Assembly: GCF_003970675.1 (NCBI RefSeq)
Contig: NZ_CP034562.1
Span: forward strand, 2,666,001-2,730,000
Direction: 5' to 3'
Source of the DNA: Flammeovirga pectinis
Lineage (GTDB): Bacteria > Bacteroidota > Bacteroidia > Cytophagales > Flammeovirgaceae
Length of the DNA: 64,000 nucleotides
Shown here: piece by piece, positions 26,664 to 36,900 of the stretch
How positions within the stretch are numbered: the stretch's first letter is position 1
Layout: every line of letters starts with the position of its first letter
Translations under genes and position numbers: made by a program
Notes under the pieces: model-generated
Database searches by the model: none
What the model was told of the DNA's origin: nothing
Seen by the model: the letters and a program-made list of their open reading frames with translations, nothing else

Positions 26664-26757
26664 GTTAGTTTAAAAAAATCTTAGTGTTTCAGTTATAACG
26701 CCAATATTATCAAAATATTAGTTCTTGAGTAGAAAGATTCCAATTTCGTTAAAAAAT

Positions 26758-29700
26758 TTAATTAATGAGCACAAAACCTCCCCAAAAATAGGGGTCATTA
26801 TATAAAGAATCTTCCATTCTTTCTACTTGTGCCTCTCTAAAAGCCTGATCTCTATCCTTACAGATAAGCCATTTTTTATAAAAGGTTGTCATTAATTGTT
26901 GTGTTGCATAGTCATCTACATTCCATAAACTCATAATAACAGACTTAGCTCCTGCTACATTAAATGCAAAAAGTAGTGCAGAGATTCCATCGTCATCAAT
27001 AGAGGTTATATTCTCTGTCTGACACGCTGATAAAACTACTAATTCAGTACTGTCTAAATTTAACGATCGTACCTCATAAGCGGTTAATATTCCATCAGTG
27101 CCATTATTATACCTATATTGAATATTACTATCATTATTTGCTTTAATTTCCGAAAAATAAAGGCCAGATTTTAATAACCTCTTATTTATAAAATTATACT
27201 CTGCATTAATCGTATTATCAAAGAAACCATGCGTAGCAATGTGTATAACACTTGGCGAATAGTTTAAATTAATCAACTCTTCTTCTCTAGCTTCTTCTCC
27301 TAATAGTACTGTTACATCCCAATTATTTTTTAAAAGCTGTTTTTCTACATTTTCAATTTCCAATGCAGTTCCAGGTAAGTCATAAAGCTCAAACATCTCT
27401 TTCTCACCTTCTTTATAACCTAAATTGGTTCTTTCTTGTAAGGTAATTTTTTTTGATTTTTTACTTACTGAAAAAGAAGGATTACCGATCATTAATGCGC
27501 GCTTATTTTCTATATTCTCTAATTTGTATTCTGAAGTAATATTTAAGGTATTTGATACTAAAAATATATAATCTTCCATCAATACATATTTATTTGTCTT
27601 AGGGTTTTTAAGGGTATTAATATTGATAAGGCTATAAATGCCATGAGGACTCACAAATATTCTATGAGGAGTAACATTACTTTCTTCTATTGCTTGTTTA
27701 ATGGGTTTCCAATAGGTATCGTATACATTAGAACTGGATGAGTTAAGCGTATAAATACCTTCCTTTATATGTAACGAATTTTGATATTCTGCATACATCA
27801 CTTTATCTAAATACTTAGCATAACCTAGCGCTATAAGTTGCGGAGCAGTAGAGTTTTTATTGAGAATTAATGCAAAATATTTACTGTTATTTTCTTTATA
27901 ATCTTTTATTCTAACTATATCTACTACCACATCATGCTCACCCAAATTAGCTTGAATATATTTCCATGTAATGTCTAAATTATCCTGATCTGCAGCTACA
28001 AAAGTATTTGCTGCACTTAACAACGACTTCTCTAAATTCCTTACTCTATCAATCTCTTCTACAGGGTTAATATGTAGGCTGTCTCTTTGTGCTTCTGTCA
28101 TATAACTAATTGCTGCTATTCTGGAGCGTAATGCATTTAGTTTCTCTAAATAATTTGAAAACCCACTTTCTAAACTGTAATCTTCTAATAAATTGAGTTT
28201 TTGTTTTGACAGAATTGCTTCATTTTTCAGTAAATTTCTGTAGCGAATCTCAATATTATAACATTGCTCTATCATTTTAGAAGAAGATTTCTCTCCTCTA
28301 AGGAATATCATTGCATCAAAAATGGCAAATACAGACCTTGTACTTCTCAGGTACATTACCTTCTCTTCTTGAGATAATTTTTTAAAAACATCATCATAAA
28401 ATAACATTCTTTGGTTTGTTGCCTTTACAATTAGTGTTTCAGCCTTAGACCAATTATCTTCTAAAGCATACAGATATGCTAACTGACTTAGTATTCGTGT
28501 TTCAATTATAGGAATTCCAACCGTAATTTTTGATAATTCTTCTAACTGACTTTTAGCACTATCTAATTGATTTAGTTCTATTAATTCTTGTGCCTTAAAA
28601 AGCTTTGCTTTAAGTCTAAAAGTCTCAGTTGCTGCAAATTCATTCCGAATTGCAATTTCTTCTATTTCATCACAAAGTTCAATTACTTTAAAAGGTTTAT
28701 TTTGAATTTTATAAATCTCAGCTTTAAAGTATTTCACCTGAATTAAGCTAACATTATATTCAGAATAATCTTCTGAAATTTTATCAGAGACCAAGTTTAA
28801 GAACTCAAGTGCTTCGTTATTTTGCCCTTTTGCTTTTAAAATTAAAGCTTGAAAGAGATTGACCAAATTAGATTTAACAGTAAACTTTTCTATAATATTT
28901 TTATACTCTTCAAGATACTGTTCTGCTCTATGTATTCTATCGTAAGTTAAATTAAATTCTATAGTTAATTTACTACATACTAGATAGGAATATATATACT
29001 CATAATAATTATTTCTAAGCCTAGTCGATAATTCTAAAAGGTCAAATTCTGAATAAATAAACTTATCCTGAAATTTCAACTGCCTTACTTTAACAGATAA
29101 ATAATAGATGTAGTTTGTTCCGTAATGGTCGATACTATGTTCCACCTCCTCTAGTATTTTTTTAGATTGAGCATAATGACCAGTATACAAATACATACTT
29201 GCTAGTTGAAGTTTCGCTTTCTGATAGATTTGATCTCTTACTCCATTTTTTTCATATATAGTAATCCCCTTAATAAGAAGGTCTTTCACTTTTGGGAGGT
29301 TTGAAATTTGAAAATTAACTTCACTAGCCCTAATCCATACATTGGCTAGTGCAATACTTTTCTTACCATAGACCTCAATTGCCGTCTTTTCTGCTTTCTG
29401 ATATGTCTCTATAGCTTTAGCAAATTTTTGAGATAACACATAAGTGTCTGATAAAACAATTAATAAACGAGCAGCTACAACTGATTTAGATAAATCATAC
29501 TGTTTCAATTCTCTCTCTAAGTCAATCAGTATTGCTATAGATTTATCAAATTGTCCTTGATTATTATATAATTTTGCTCTATGAACTTCTATTATCGAAT
29601 AATCTCTTAAATAGTTAAATGGAGAAACTATTGATCTAGCTACAGAAATGGCTTCTAAGAAATAGTCATCTGCAATACTATAGTTCTTTCTTTCTACCTC

Positions 29701-30204
29701 AATAAGTCCTTTATTAAAAAGTGTATGTACGTTATATGTTGTGTTTACCCCAATAGTGTTTTTTTCTAGTGTTTCTATTAAAGAAATGTAGACATCAACA
29801 TTTACATCATCTCCCAAACGCAAATAAATTAGTAATAAATAGTTAGTGGCAATAATATAATCTGGGTACATCCAACCTGCTGATTTATCGATAATATCAA
29901 TCGCTTTTTCAAAATATTGAATTGCACGCGTATACTCTTGTTTCTCCTTTATTATTCTCCCTTTCCAAATTAAAGGAGCAACTAGTTTTATAGAATTAGG
30001 CTTACCTTCATTTTCAATGCTCTTAATCCATTTATCAATATAGACTTCCGCTTTGTCCATTTCGCCATACTGACGGTAATTATTAACTACAGAAACGTTA
30101 TAATTTTCTATTGTTTGCGCTAAACCAATAATACTATTATCGAATAAAAGCACTTGTAGAAGTACTAAGATTTTAAATATAAATTTACAAGAAGGGGTAC
30201 TCAT
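26758..30204 (-). CDS. Exported TPR-CHAT protein (paralogue 1)
   Basis: 1148 aa. Signal peptide about 1-30 (ending GLAQ). The next 600 or so residues form TPR-type helical repeats (e.g. ARAIQYFEKAIDI-like YTRAIQYFEKAIDII, FAKAIETYQKAEKTA). A helical linker (about 630-740) follows, then a C-terminal CHAT caspase-like domain (about 760-1148) with HIATHGFF (H992) and LSACQT (C1061), the His-Cys dyad, and AGAKSVIMSLWNVDD. Both catalytic residues are present, so it is probably an active cysteine protease in the periplasm. The CQT is followed by EN rather than the usual G. It is the last of three tandem paralogues and follows a hairpin. Confidence 0.9.
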   Translation of the reverse strand: MSTPSCKFIFKILVLLQVLLFDNSIIGLAQTIENYNVSVVNNYRQYGEMDKAEVYIDKWIKSIENEGKPNSIKLVAPLIWKGRIIKEKQEYTRAIQYFEKAIDIIDKSAGWMYPDYIIATNYLLLIYLRLGDDVNVDVYISLIETLEKNTIGVNTTYNVHTLFNKGLIEVERKNYSIADDYFLEAISVARSIVSPFNYLRDYSIIEVHRAKLYNNQGQFDKSIAILIDLERELKQYDLSKSVVAARLLIVLSDTYVLSQKFAKAIETYQKAEKTAIEVYGKKSIALANVWIRASEVNFQISNLPKVKDLLIKGITIYEKNGVRDQIYQKAKLQLASMYLYTGHYAQSKKILEEVEHSIDHYGTNYIYYLSVKVRQLKFQDKFIYSEFDLLELSTRLRNNYYEYIYSYLVCSKLTIEFNLTYDRIHRAEQYLEEYKNIIEKFTVKSNLVNLFQALILKAKGQNNEALEFLNLVSDKISEDYSEYNVSLIQVKYFKAEIYKIQNKPFKVIELCDEIEEIAIRNEFAATETFRLKAKLFKAQELIELNQLDSAKSQLEELSKITVGIPIIETRILSQLAYLYALEDNWSKAETLIVKATNQRMLFYDDVFKKLSQEEKVMYLRSTRSVFAIFDAMIFLRGEKSSSKMIEQCYNIEIRYRNLLKNEAILSKQKLNLLEDYSLESGFSNYLEKLNALRSRIAAISYMTEAQRDSLHINPVEEIDRVRNLEKSLLSAANTFVAADQDNLDITWKYIQANLGEHDVVVDIVRIKDYKENNSKYFALILNKNSTAPQLIALGYAKYLDKVMYAEYQNSLHIKEGIYTLNSSSSNVYDTYWKPIKQAIEESNVTPHRIFVSPHGIYSLININTLKNPKTNKYVLMEDYIFLVSNTLNITSEYKLENIENKRALMIGNPSFSVSKKSKKITLQERTNLGYKEGEKEMFELYDLPGTALEIENVEKQLLKNNWDVTVLLGEEAREEELINLNYSPSVIHIATHGFFDNTINAEYNFINKRLLKSGLYFSEIKANNDSNIQYRYNNGTDGILTAYEVRSLNLDSTELVVLSACQTENITSIDDDGISALLFAFNVAGAKSVIMSLWNVDDYATQQLMTTFYKKWLICKDRDQAFREAQVERMEDSLYNDPYFWGGFVLIN

Positions 30205-30214
30205 AAGAATTAAA

Positions 30215-30259
30215 TAAAAAAAGGCAATAGTTATATACTTATAAGATACAACTATTGCC
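30215..30259 (-). terminator. Hairpin with T-run between CHAT paralogues 2 and 1
   Basis: Perfect 10-bp stem GGCAATAGTT / AACTATTGCC (arms 30223-30232 and 30250-30259) followed on the minus strand by six or more T. It lies 31 bases after the stop of paralogue 2 and only 19 bases before the start of paralogue 1. A TAGTTTTG -7-like box (minus strand, 30260-30267) abuts it, so a separate start for paralogue 1 is possible. Confidence 0.65.
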
Positions 30260-30289
30260 CAAAACTACTTTAAATAAAAATACTTTTTT

Positions 30290-33200
30290 TTAATTTACCA
30301 TAACAAAAGCTCCCCAATAATAAGGTTTCTTATATTCATTCATAAGTACTAATTGTGCTTCTTTAAAAGCTTGATATTTGTCTCCCGTTTCAAACCACTT
30401 TTTATAAAAAGTAGTCATTAACTTTTGTGTTGCAAAATCATCAACACTCCATAGACTCATAATTATTGTTTCTGCTCCTGCTATTCTAAAAGCATACTGT
30501 AAACCAGAAATTCCCTCGCCATCTGTTACCTCGGCTAAACCACTTTGGCAAGCTGATAAAATCAAAAGCTCTGTATTGTCTAGGTTCACTTCTTTTGCTT
30601 CATAAGCAGTTAATATACCATCAACCTCAGAAGAATAAATCTCTTTTGCATCACGCTGGTTCCTTTTAGATATTTCTGAAAAGAACAAACCCGAACGTAA
30701 CAGTTCATTATTTGAAATTGAGTTAGGCAATTCATTAATAAAAAAGCCATGCGTAGCAATATGAAGTACTTTAGGCGATTTTTTCATTCTCTTAAGGAAA
30801 AGTTCTGTTGCTTTTTCTTGCATTAAAGCCTCTACTTCCCACCCATTTTCTTTAAGTAATTTGCTCGATTCTATTACCTCTACTTCTGTCCCTGGTAAAG
30901 GATCTAACATAAATTCTAGTGCTGCATCGTCTTCAGAAGCATCTACCACTGTTCTCGTATTTTCTGATTTGGATACATATTTATTCTCATTAAATATCGG
31001 GTTCCCTACCAATAAAGCATTTTTCTCATCAGAAGTTTCTTTTTTATCCAATAACAACTCGCCTGTACTCGTCATCATTTTAATATCCATTTCTTCAATT
31101 AGAAACTTACCCGTTTCTCTATTTTTTAGAATATTTAGGTTGATAAGATTATACACGCCATCTGCACAAATAAACACTTCTTTTTGGTTCTCTGTAATTA
31201 CCTTTTGAATAGGACCCCAAAATGTTTGATAAGGATCTGCAATTCCTTTGGTCGATTTCATTACTAGTGATCTCGAATAAGGTGTAGTTTGTTTACTGTA
31301 TTGAAAATAAGCTTCTGTTTCTAAAAAATTTGTTTCTCCAATATCAACTATTGTAGGAATTGCACATTCATTATCTATAATTAAAGCAATGTATTTTGAT
31401 TCTTTCGCTTCTATACTTTTCAATTTAATGATTTCAATAGCTACTTGATCTTCTTCTAATTTCCTTTGAATCTTCTCCCAATTTATTGCTTCTTCTGTAG
31501 CTACTTCGTATTCATCGGCAGCATAAACAAGTACCTTTTCTAGGTTGTTGATTCTGTCCATTACATTATAGTAATTGACACCAATCTCTTTCCGTTCTTT
31601 AGTACTCATATAATTTAGGGTAGCGATATTAGATTTTAGAGAATACATTTTATTTAAATAAGATGGATACCCTTGGTCTAATCGTTCCTTTTTAAAAGCG
31701 AGTAATTGCTGCTTACGTTTCTGTCCTTCTGTTAAGAAAAAATCTCTATATTCTAATTGTAAATTATAGCAATGCGACAACATTTCTCCAGAAGACTCTT
31801 CTCCTTTCATGTATATCATTGCATAAAAATGATCAAAAAGTGTTTTTGTTTTTTGTAAGTACAAACGCTTTTCGTCTTCGCTAGAATAGTTTAATGTTTC
31901 TCTATAAAACACCAAGCGTTCTTGCGTTGCACTAATAATCATTTCTTCTGCCTCTTTCCAATTTCCTTGTAAAGCATATAAATAGGCTATATCTCCTTCA
32001 AAATCAGTTTTAATCAGTTTATTTTCTAAAGACTTGTAATTAATCTGCTCATACAATGCACTCGCTTTATCTAATTCATTATCTGACATATAAATTTCTG
32101 CCATTGCTTTCTGAATACTGAGATAAAGAATTTTATCATTATTGATATTTAATAAATCGCAGACATTTATTGCTTTATTTAAATAATCCAAAGCCTCCTT
32201 TTTATTCTCTAAACCTACCAAGTTTTTACCTTGTAATTGATAAATTTCGATAAGTACGTGATGTTTTTTAGAGAATTTATGGACAACCATATCTTCTACA
32301 TTAGTGAGTAATTCAGATGCTAAAGCATAGTTCTTTTTTGCCTCTAAAATCTTAGCTCTACTTAATAATTCGTTGATATAAATTAAAGTTGTATCAGATT
32401 TAAAAACACTCCCTGCAATCTCCGTTTTTGTTTTTACGGGTAATATGCGGCCTTTAGTAACCAAACCTTTTAGATAGGATTCTGATTTAATTTCTTTTTG
32501 CTTTATCAAAGATGAGTTGACAACACTTCTGTCATCGTATTTTTTAGGTATAATTCTACCTTTAGTTATTAGACCTTTAAAATAAGAAACAGATTCTTCT
32601 AACTGAATGGTATTCAATAAAGTCATTTCTCTGTTTAACACCTCTTCTGCTTTATCTACCCTGCCCAGCATTATATTAAGATGAACAGACATTTCTGTAG
32701 CTTTTGCAAAGTATTCAGAACGTTCCATATGCGATCGTTCCATAATATTTAGCAGTTCCGATAGTTGTAATTCTGCTTCAATAAAACGTCCATAAAGAAT
32801 GTTTAACCTTGCAGAAGTAAGCAGTATATTATGTAAAGGTAGAGAAGATGAACTTCCTAACTCTTTGGCTAATTCTAAATGCTGATTTGCTAATGCATAA
32901 TTACCTAAATGAATGTAGACATCTGCTAAATCAAGCAATACCAAAAGTCTTCTAATTTTTTCTGTCTCATCTTTTTTATAGATTGATTCAGCCTTAATAA
33001 AAAGTGCTTTAGCTAAATTTAATTTAGATTGTTGCACATATACTTTTGCTATTCTTGTAATTCCTACTGCATGTGCATTATGCTCTTCACCTAATAATCT
33101 AGTTACCTGAGCCTCGTACTGATTATAATAAAAAAGTGCTTCTGGAAAATGTTCTATTTTTCTATTCGCATCGCCTAACAACAATAATATTCTAGTGGCA

Positions 33201-33928
33201 TCAGAAGAGTTATTTAACTGCTGATTTTTATAATTTTCGTATAGAAATTTAAGAATATGAATTGCTTCTGTATTTCGGTATTGCTGAATGTATAAATCTG
33301 CAAGGTAGACCTCATAAATAGAATATTCTCTAAAATAAGTTTGAAGGTCTGTTTTATTCTTTGCTATCTCTATTGCTTCAAAATAATGGATTTCTGCATC
33401 TAGATAATTTCCTGCCAACGTCTCAAAAAGTGCTTTATTAAACAGTGTATGAGAATAATTTATATTATCGGTTCCAATTGTTTTTTCAAAGATTAATTCT
33501 ACCTCTTCTATTAAAGGTTTTACAGATTGAAAATGTCCTAATCTTAAAGAACAGCTAATTAAATAATTTAGAGCAACAGCATAATCAGGATATAACCAAC
33601 CTGTTGAGTTCTTCATTATTCTCAGAGCTTGTTTAAAGTCTTCGGCACCCATACCAAATTCCTGACGTTCAAGTCTAATTTTCCCTCTATCAATTAAAGG
33701 AATAACCATTCTTATAGATGATAGACCAAATTCTTTTATTACCTCGTCTACATTGTTTTGTGTGAGCTGAAGAGCATCTTCTAGTTTACCTTTTTCGCGT
33801 AATGTTATAAGAGAGTCTTTATAAAACTTATGTTCTTTATTATTTTCTGCAAAACTATTTATGTTCGCACATAATAGTAAAATAGAGGCTATAAGCAAGC
33901 TCCATTTTTGGGGATTACAGTTATTCAT
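30290..33928 (-). CDS. Exported TPR-CHAT protein (paralogue 2)
   Basis: 1212 aa. Signal peptide about 1-27 (LLLCANINSFAE). A TPR array follows to about residue 690, then a linker and a C-terminal CHAT domain with HIATHGFF (H1060) and LSACQSG (C1127), AGAETIIMSLWSVDD and the terminal PYYWGAFVMVN. It carries an internal expansion absent from its neighbours: SYFKGLITKGRIIPKK at 448, SYLKGLVTKGRILPVK at 484 and a degenerate IYINELLSRAKILEAK at 516. Predicted periplasmic cysteine protease whose TPRs bind partners or substrates. It starts 53 bases after paralogue 3 stops, so the two are probably co-transcribed. Confidence 0.92.
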   Translation of the reverse strand: MNNCNPQKWSLLIASILLLCANINSFAENNKEHKFYKDSLITLREKGKLEDALQLTQNNVDEVIKEFGLSSIRMVIPLIDRGKIRLERQEFGMGAEDFKQALRIMKNSTGWLYPDYAVALNYLISCSLRLGHFQSVKPLIEEVELIFEKTIGTDNINYSHTLFNKALFETLAGNYLDAEIHYFEAIEIAKNKTDLQTYFREYSIYEVYLADLYIQQYRNTEAIHILKFLYENYKNQQLNNSSDATRILLLLGDANRKIEHFPEALFYYNQYEAQVTRLLGEEHNAHAVGITRIAKVYVQQSKLNLAKALFIKAESIYKKDETEKIRRLLVLLDLADVYIHLGNYALANQHLELAKELGSSSSLPLHNILLTSARLNILYGRFIEAELQLSELLNIMERSHMERSEYFAKATEMSVHLNIMLGRVDKAEEVLNREMTLLNTIQLEESVSYFKGLITKGRIIPKKYDDRSVVNSSLIKQKEIKSESYLKGLVTKGRILPVKTKTEIAGSVFKSDTTLIYINELLSRAKILEAKKNYALASELLTNVEDMVVHKFSKKHHVLIEIYQLQGKNLVGLENKKEALDYLNKAINVCDLLNINNDKILYLSIQKAMAEIYMSDNELDKASALYEQINYKSLENKLIKTDFEGDIAYLYALQGNWKEAEEMIISATQERLVFYRETLNYSSEDEKRLYLQKTKTLFDHFYAMIYMKGEESSGEMLSHCYNLQLEYRDFFLTEGQKRKQQLLAFKKERLDQGYPSYLNKMYSLKSNIATLNYMSTKERKEIGVNYYNVMDRINNLEKVLVYAADEYEVATEEAINWEKIQRKLEEDQVAIEIIKLKSIEAKESKYIALIIDNECAIPTIVDIGETNFLETEAYFQYSKQTTPYSRSLVMKSTKGIADPYQTFWGPIQKVITENQKEVFICADGVYNLINLNILKNRETGKFLIEEMDIKMMTSTGELLLDKKETSDEKNALLVGNPIFNENKYVSKSENTRTVVDASEDDAALEFMLDPLPGTEVEVIESSKLLKENGWEVEALMQEKATELFLKRMKKSPKVLHIATHGFFINELPNSISNNELLRSGLFFSEISKRNQRDAKEIYSSEVDGILTAYEAKEVNLDNTELLILSACQSGLAEVTDGEGISGLQYAFRIAGAETIIMSLWSVDDFATQKLMTTFYKKWFETGDKYQAFKEAQLVLMNEYKKPYYWGAFVMVN

Positions 33929-33981
33929 TATTAAGTTAAAAGGTTATTTTGAAAGTTGTTTAGTTATTATTTGTAATGTTA

Positions 33982-36900
33982 TTAGTTCACTATTACAAAT
34001 GCACCCCAATAATAAGGCTTTTTAAATTCATTCATTATATCTAACTGTGCTTTTCTGAACGCTTCATGTCTATCCTTTCCTTCTTTCCAGTAAGTATAGA
34101 ATTTTGTCATTAGTTTCTGAGTGGCTTCATCGTCTACATTCCATAAGCTCATTACTATAGATTTTGCACCTGCAATACTAAACGCATATTGTAAACCAGA
34201 AATCCCTTCACCTTCAGTCACCTCAGAAACTCCCGTTTGGCAAGCAGAAAGAATAATCAATTCTGTCTTTTTAAGGTCTAGGGTTGCTACTTCATAAGCT
34301 GTTAAAATTCCGTCTATACCTGATAGGTAAATATCATCTAGAGTACGATCTTGTATTTCAGAAAACTCAGTAAAAAACAAGCCAGACCGTAACATTGGGT
34401 TAGAAGATACTGGATTCTTAAGGGAGTTTAAGAAGAAACCATGTGTAGCAATATGTATTACCGATGGCGATTTTTTTATCCCTTTTAGTAATGCCTCTTT
34501 TGCATTTTCTTGAGTATATACTTCAACATCCCAATCACTTTCTTTTAATAGTGCTTCCAAAGACTTTATTTCTGTCTCTGTTCCAGGTAACTCGTCTAAT
34601 CTTATATTCAATCCTTTTGCAATAGAACCTCTAGATTGTCTAGTCGTATCTTGTTGCAGGCTCTTTTCTACTTTATTAAAGATAGGATTACCAATAAGCA
34701 TTGCGGTTTTATCCACATCATGCCTTGTTACTCTCTCTTTAATAATTTCTGTAGTACTTGTTATTTGATAGATAAACTCTTCTTGAATAAGGTATTTTTC
34801 AGTTTCTGGGTTCTGAAGTGTATTTATATTCAATAAACTATAGATTCCATCTGCACAGAAAAATATTTTAGAGTAAGCCTTACCTCCTTCTTTTATCTTA
34901 TCGCTTATTGGTTTCCAATATACAGTATAGGGGTCTTTTTTACTTTTGTCAGCATCTACAAAAATCAATGACCTTCCTAATGGGCTTATTTGTTTTTGGT
35001 ACTGGTAAAATGCTACATCTTCTAGAATGCTACTATGCCCTAAAGTAACCATCATTGGTGTTTCTAAATCCTTGGTAAGGCATAAAGCAAAGTACTCAGA
35101 ATTTCTTTTGTCTAAGGTTCTCAACTTTACAATTTCTATTGCAATTTCACCTTCTTGCAGTTTACTTTTAATCTCCCTCCAAGTTGTAAGTTTTGTTGTA
35201 GTAACAGTATTAGTATAAGCATCTGCTGCATAAACCAACGACTTTTCTAGGGTATTAATTCTATCAATTATTTTAAAAGGATCTACACCTAATTCTTCTC
35301 TTTGTTCTTTTGAGAAGTAATTTAAAGAAGCTACTCTACCTCTAAAATTAATCATGTAATTAGTATAACTAGGAAAACCTTGCTTAAGCCTATCTTCCCT
35401 GTATTTAATTAAATGATTTGAACGCTGCTTTGTTTGTTCTAAAAAGAAATCACGATAACGAATCTGTAGATTATAGCAATTTTCAATCATACTTTTTGAT
35501 GCATTGTTTCCTTCTAAGTTTAGAATAGCATAAAAAGTATCGAACACATCACTAGTTTTATGTAAGTATTGTTCCTTTTCTTGAGTACTTGAGTAAGCGA
35601 GTGTATTGTCATAAAAATCAAAACGATTTTTCACACCTTTAATAATTAGTTCTTCTGCTAATTTCCACTCTCCTTTTAAGGCATAAACATAGGCTATTGC
35701 AGCTTCTAATGTTGATGTTATTAATGTTCCTGGAAGTGTATTTTTATAGGTTGATTTATAAAGAGCTATCGCTTCATCATATTTTTTATTCTTTACTAAA
35801 AAGTCAGCATAAAACTTCTGAACCCTAATATAGTGAACTGCCTGTGGGGTAACTTTAGCTTTAAAGACTCTCAATGCCTCTTGATAATATTCTTCAGCCT
35901 TTTCATTATCACCAAGATTACCATAATAGTAAGCTAAAAATCCATTTAAGTCGCCATTGCTTAAATGGTCTTTACCAAACTTGTCTAATAAATAATTTTG
36001 TGCACTTAGTAAATCTTTTAAAGAAAGTTTACCCTTTCCTTGTACAGAATATAGATATGCTCTTGTGGTAATTACATCGATATAATTTAATGAACCCTCT
36101 TGATGTATCATTTCTAAAAAACTGAGACCTCGTTTTATTGTATTTTCAGCCTTTTCTGTTCTTCCAAGGTATATATTCAGTTCAACAAGGTCTAAGGCAG
36201 ATGTAGTAAAATCTCTTAAATACCTTTGATTGTTCTGCCTCATTAAATCAATATTCTCTGTAAGGGCAATCTCTGCCTCCACAAATTGGCCATGAATTAT
36301 AGCAAGCCTAGCTATCGTATTTTGTAAATAATAATTGTGTTCTTTCTTTTCGCCTAGAACTTCATTTCCTTTTGCTAATAAATCTTCTGCTTCTTTGTAC
36401 CTCCCTGTTTCTAGATAAACATTAGCAAGATCTACTAAAGTATTCACATATCTTGCTTCCTCATTTTTATTTAATTTATAAATAGAGATAGAAGTTAATA
36501 ATAACTTTTCTGCATCCTTATAATCTGTTTGCAACATTAGTAAGTTAGCCATCTCTCTCATTATCCATGCATAAGCAAGATGTTGTTCGTTGGTTTGAAA
36601 CTTAACGAGTTTCTCTGCTTTTTTAAATGATGCAATAGCTAAATCATATTTACCATCTACTTTATAAGCAATACCAAGTGCTAATAATGCACGAGAATAA
36701 TTACCAGATTTCTCGCAATTATCTTTTTCCATATCTACCAGAAGTGCTTTCAATAAGTCTATGGCTTCTTTTTGTCTGTAAGTTCTGGTATATAAATGAG
36801 ACAAGAAGATGTCAATTTCTCTAAAATTACGGTCTATTACACGTCTGAATGATACAATTAGTGAAATTTCTTTTGCCGATAAAAAATACTCTTCAGCCTT

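Noticed and set aside
30861-31208. 115-codon plus-strand frame within CHAT paralogue 2
   Set aside because: Antisense to the CHAT coding sequence, with no sensible composition.
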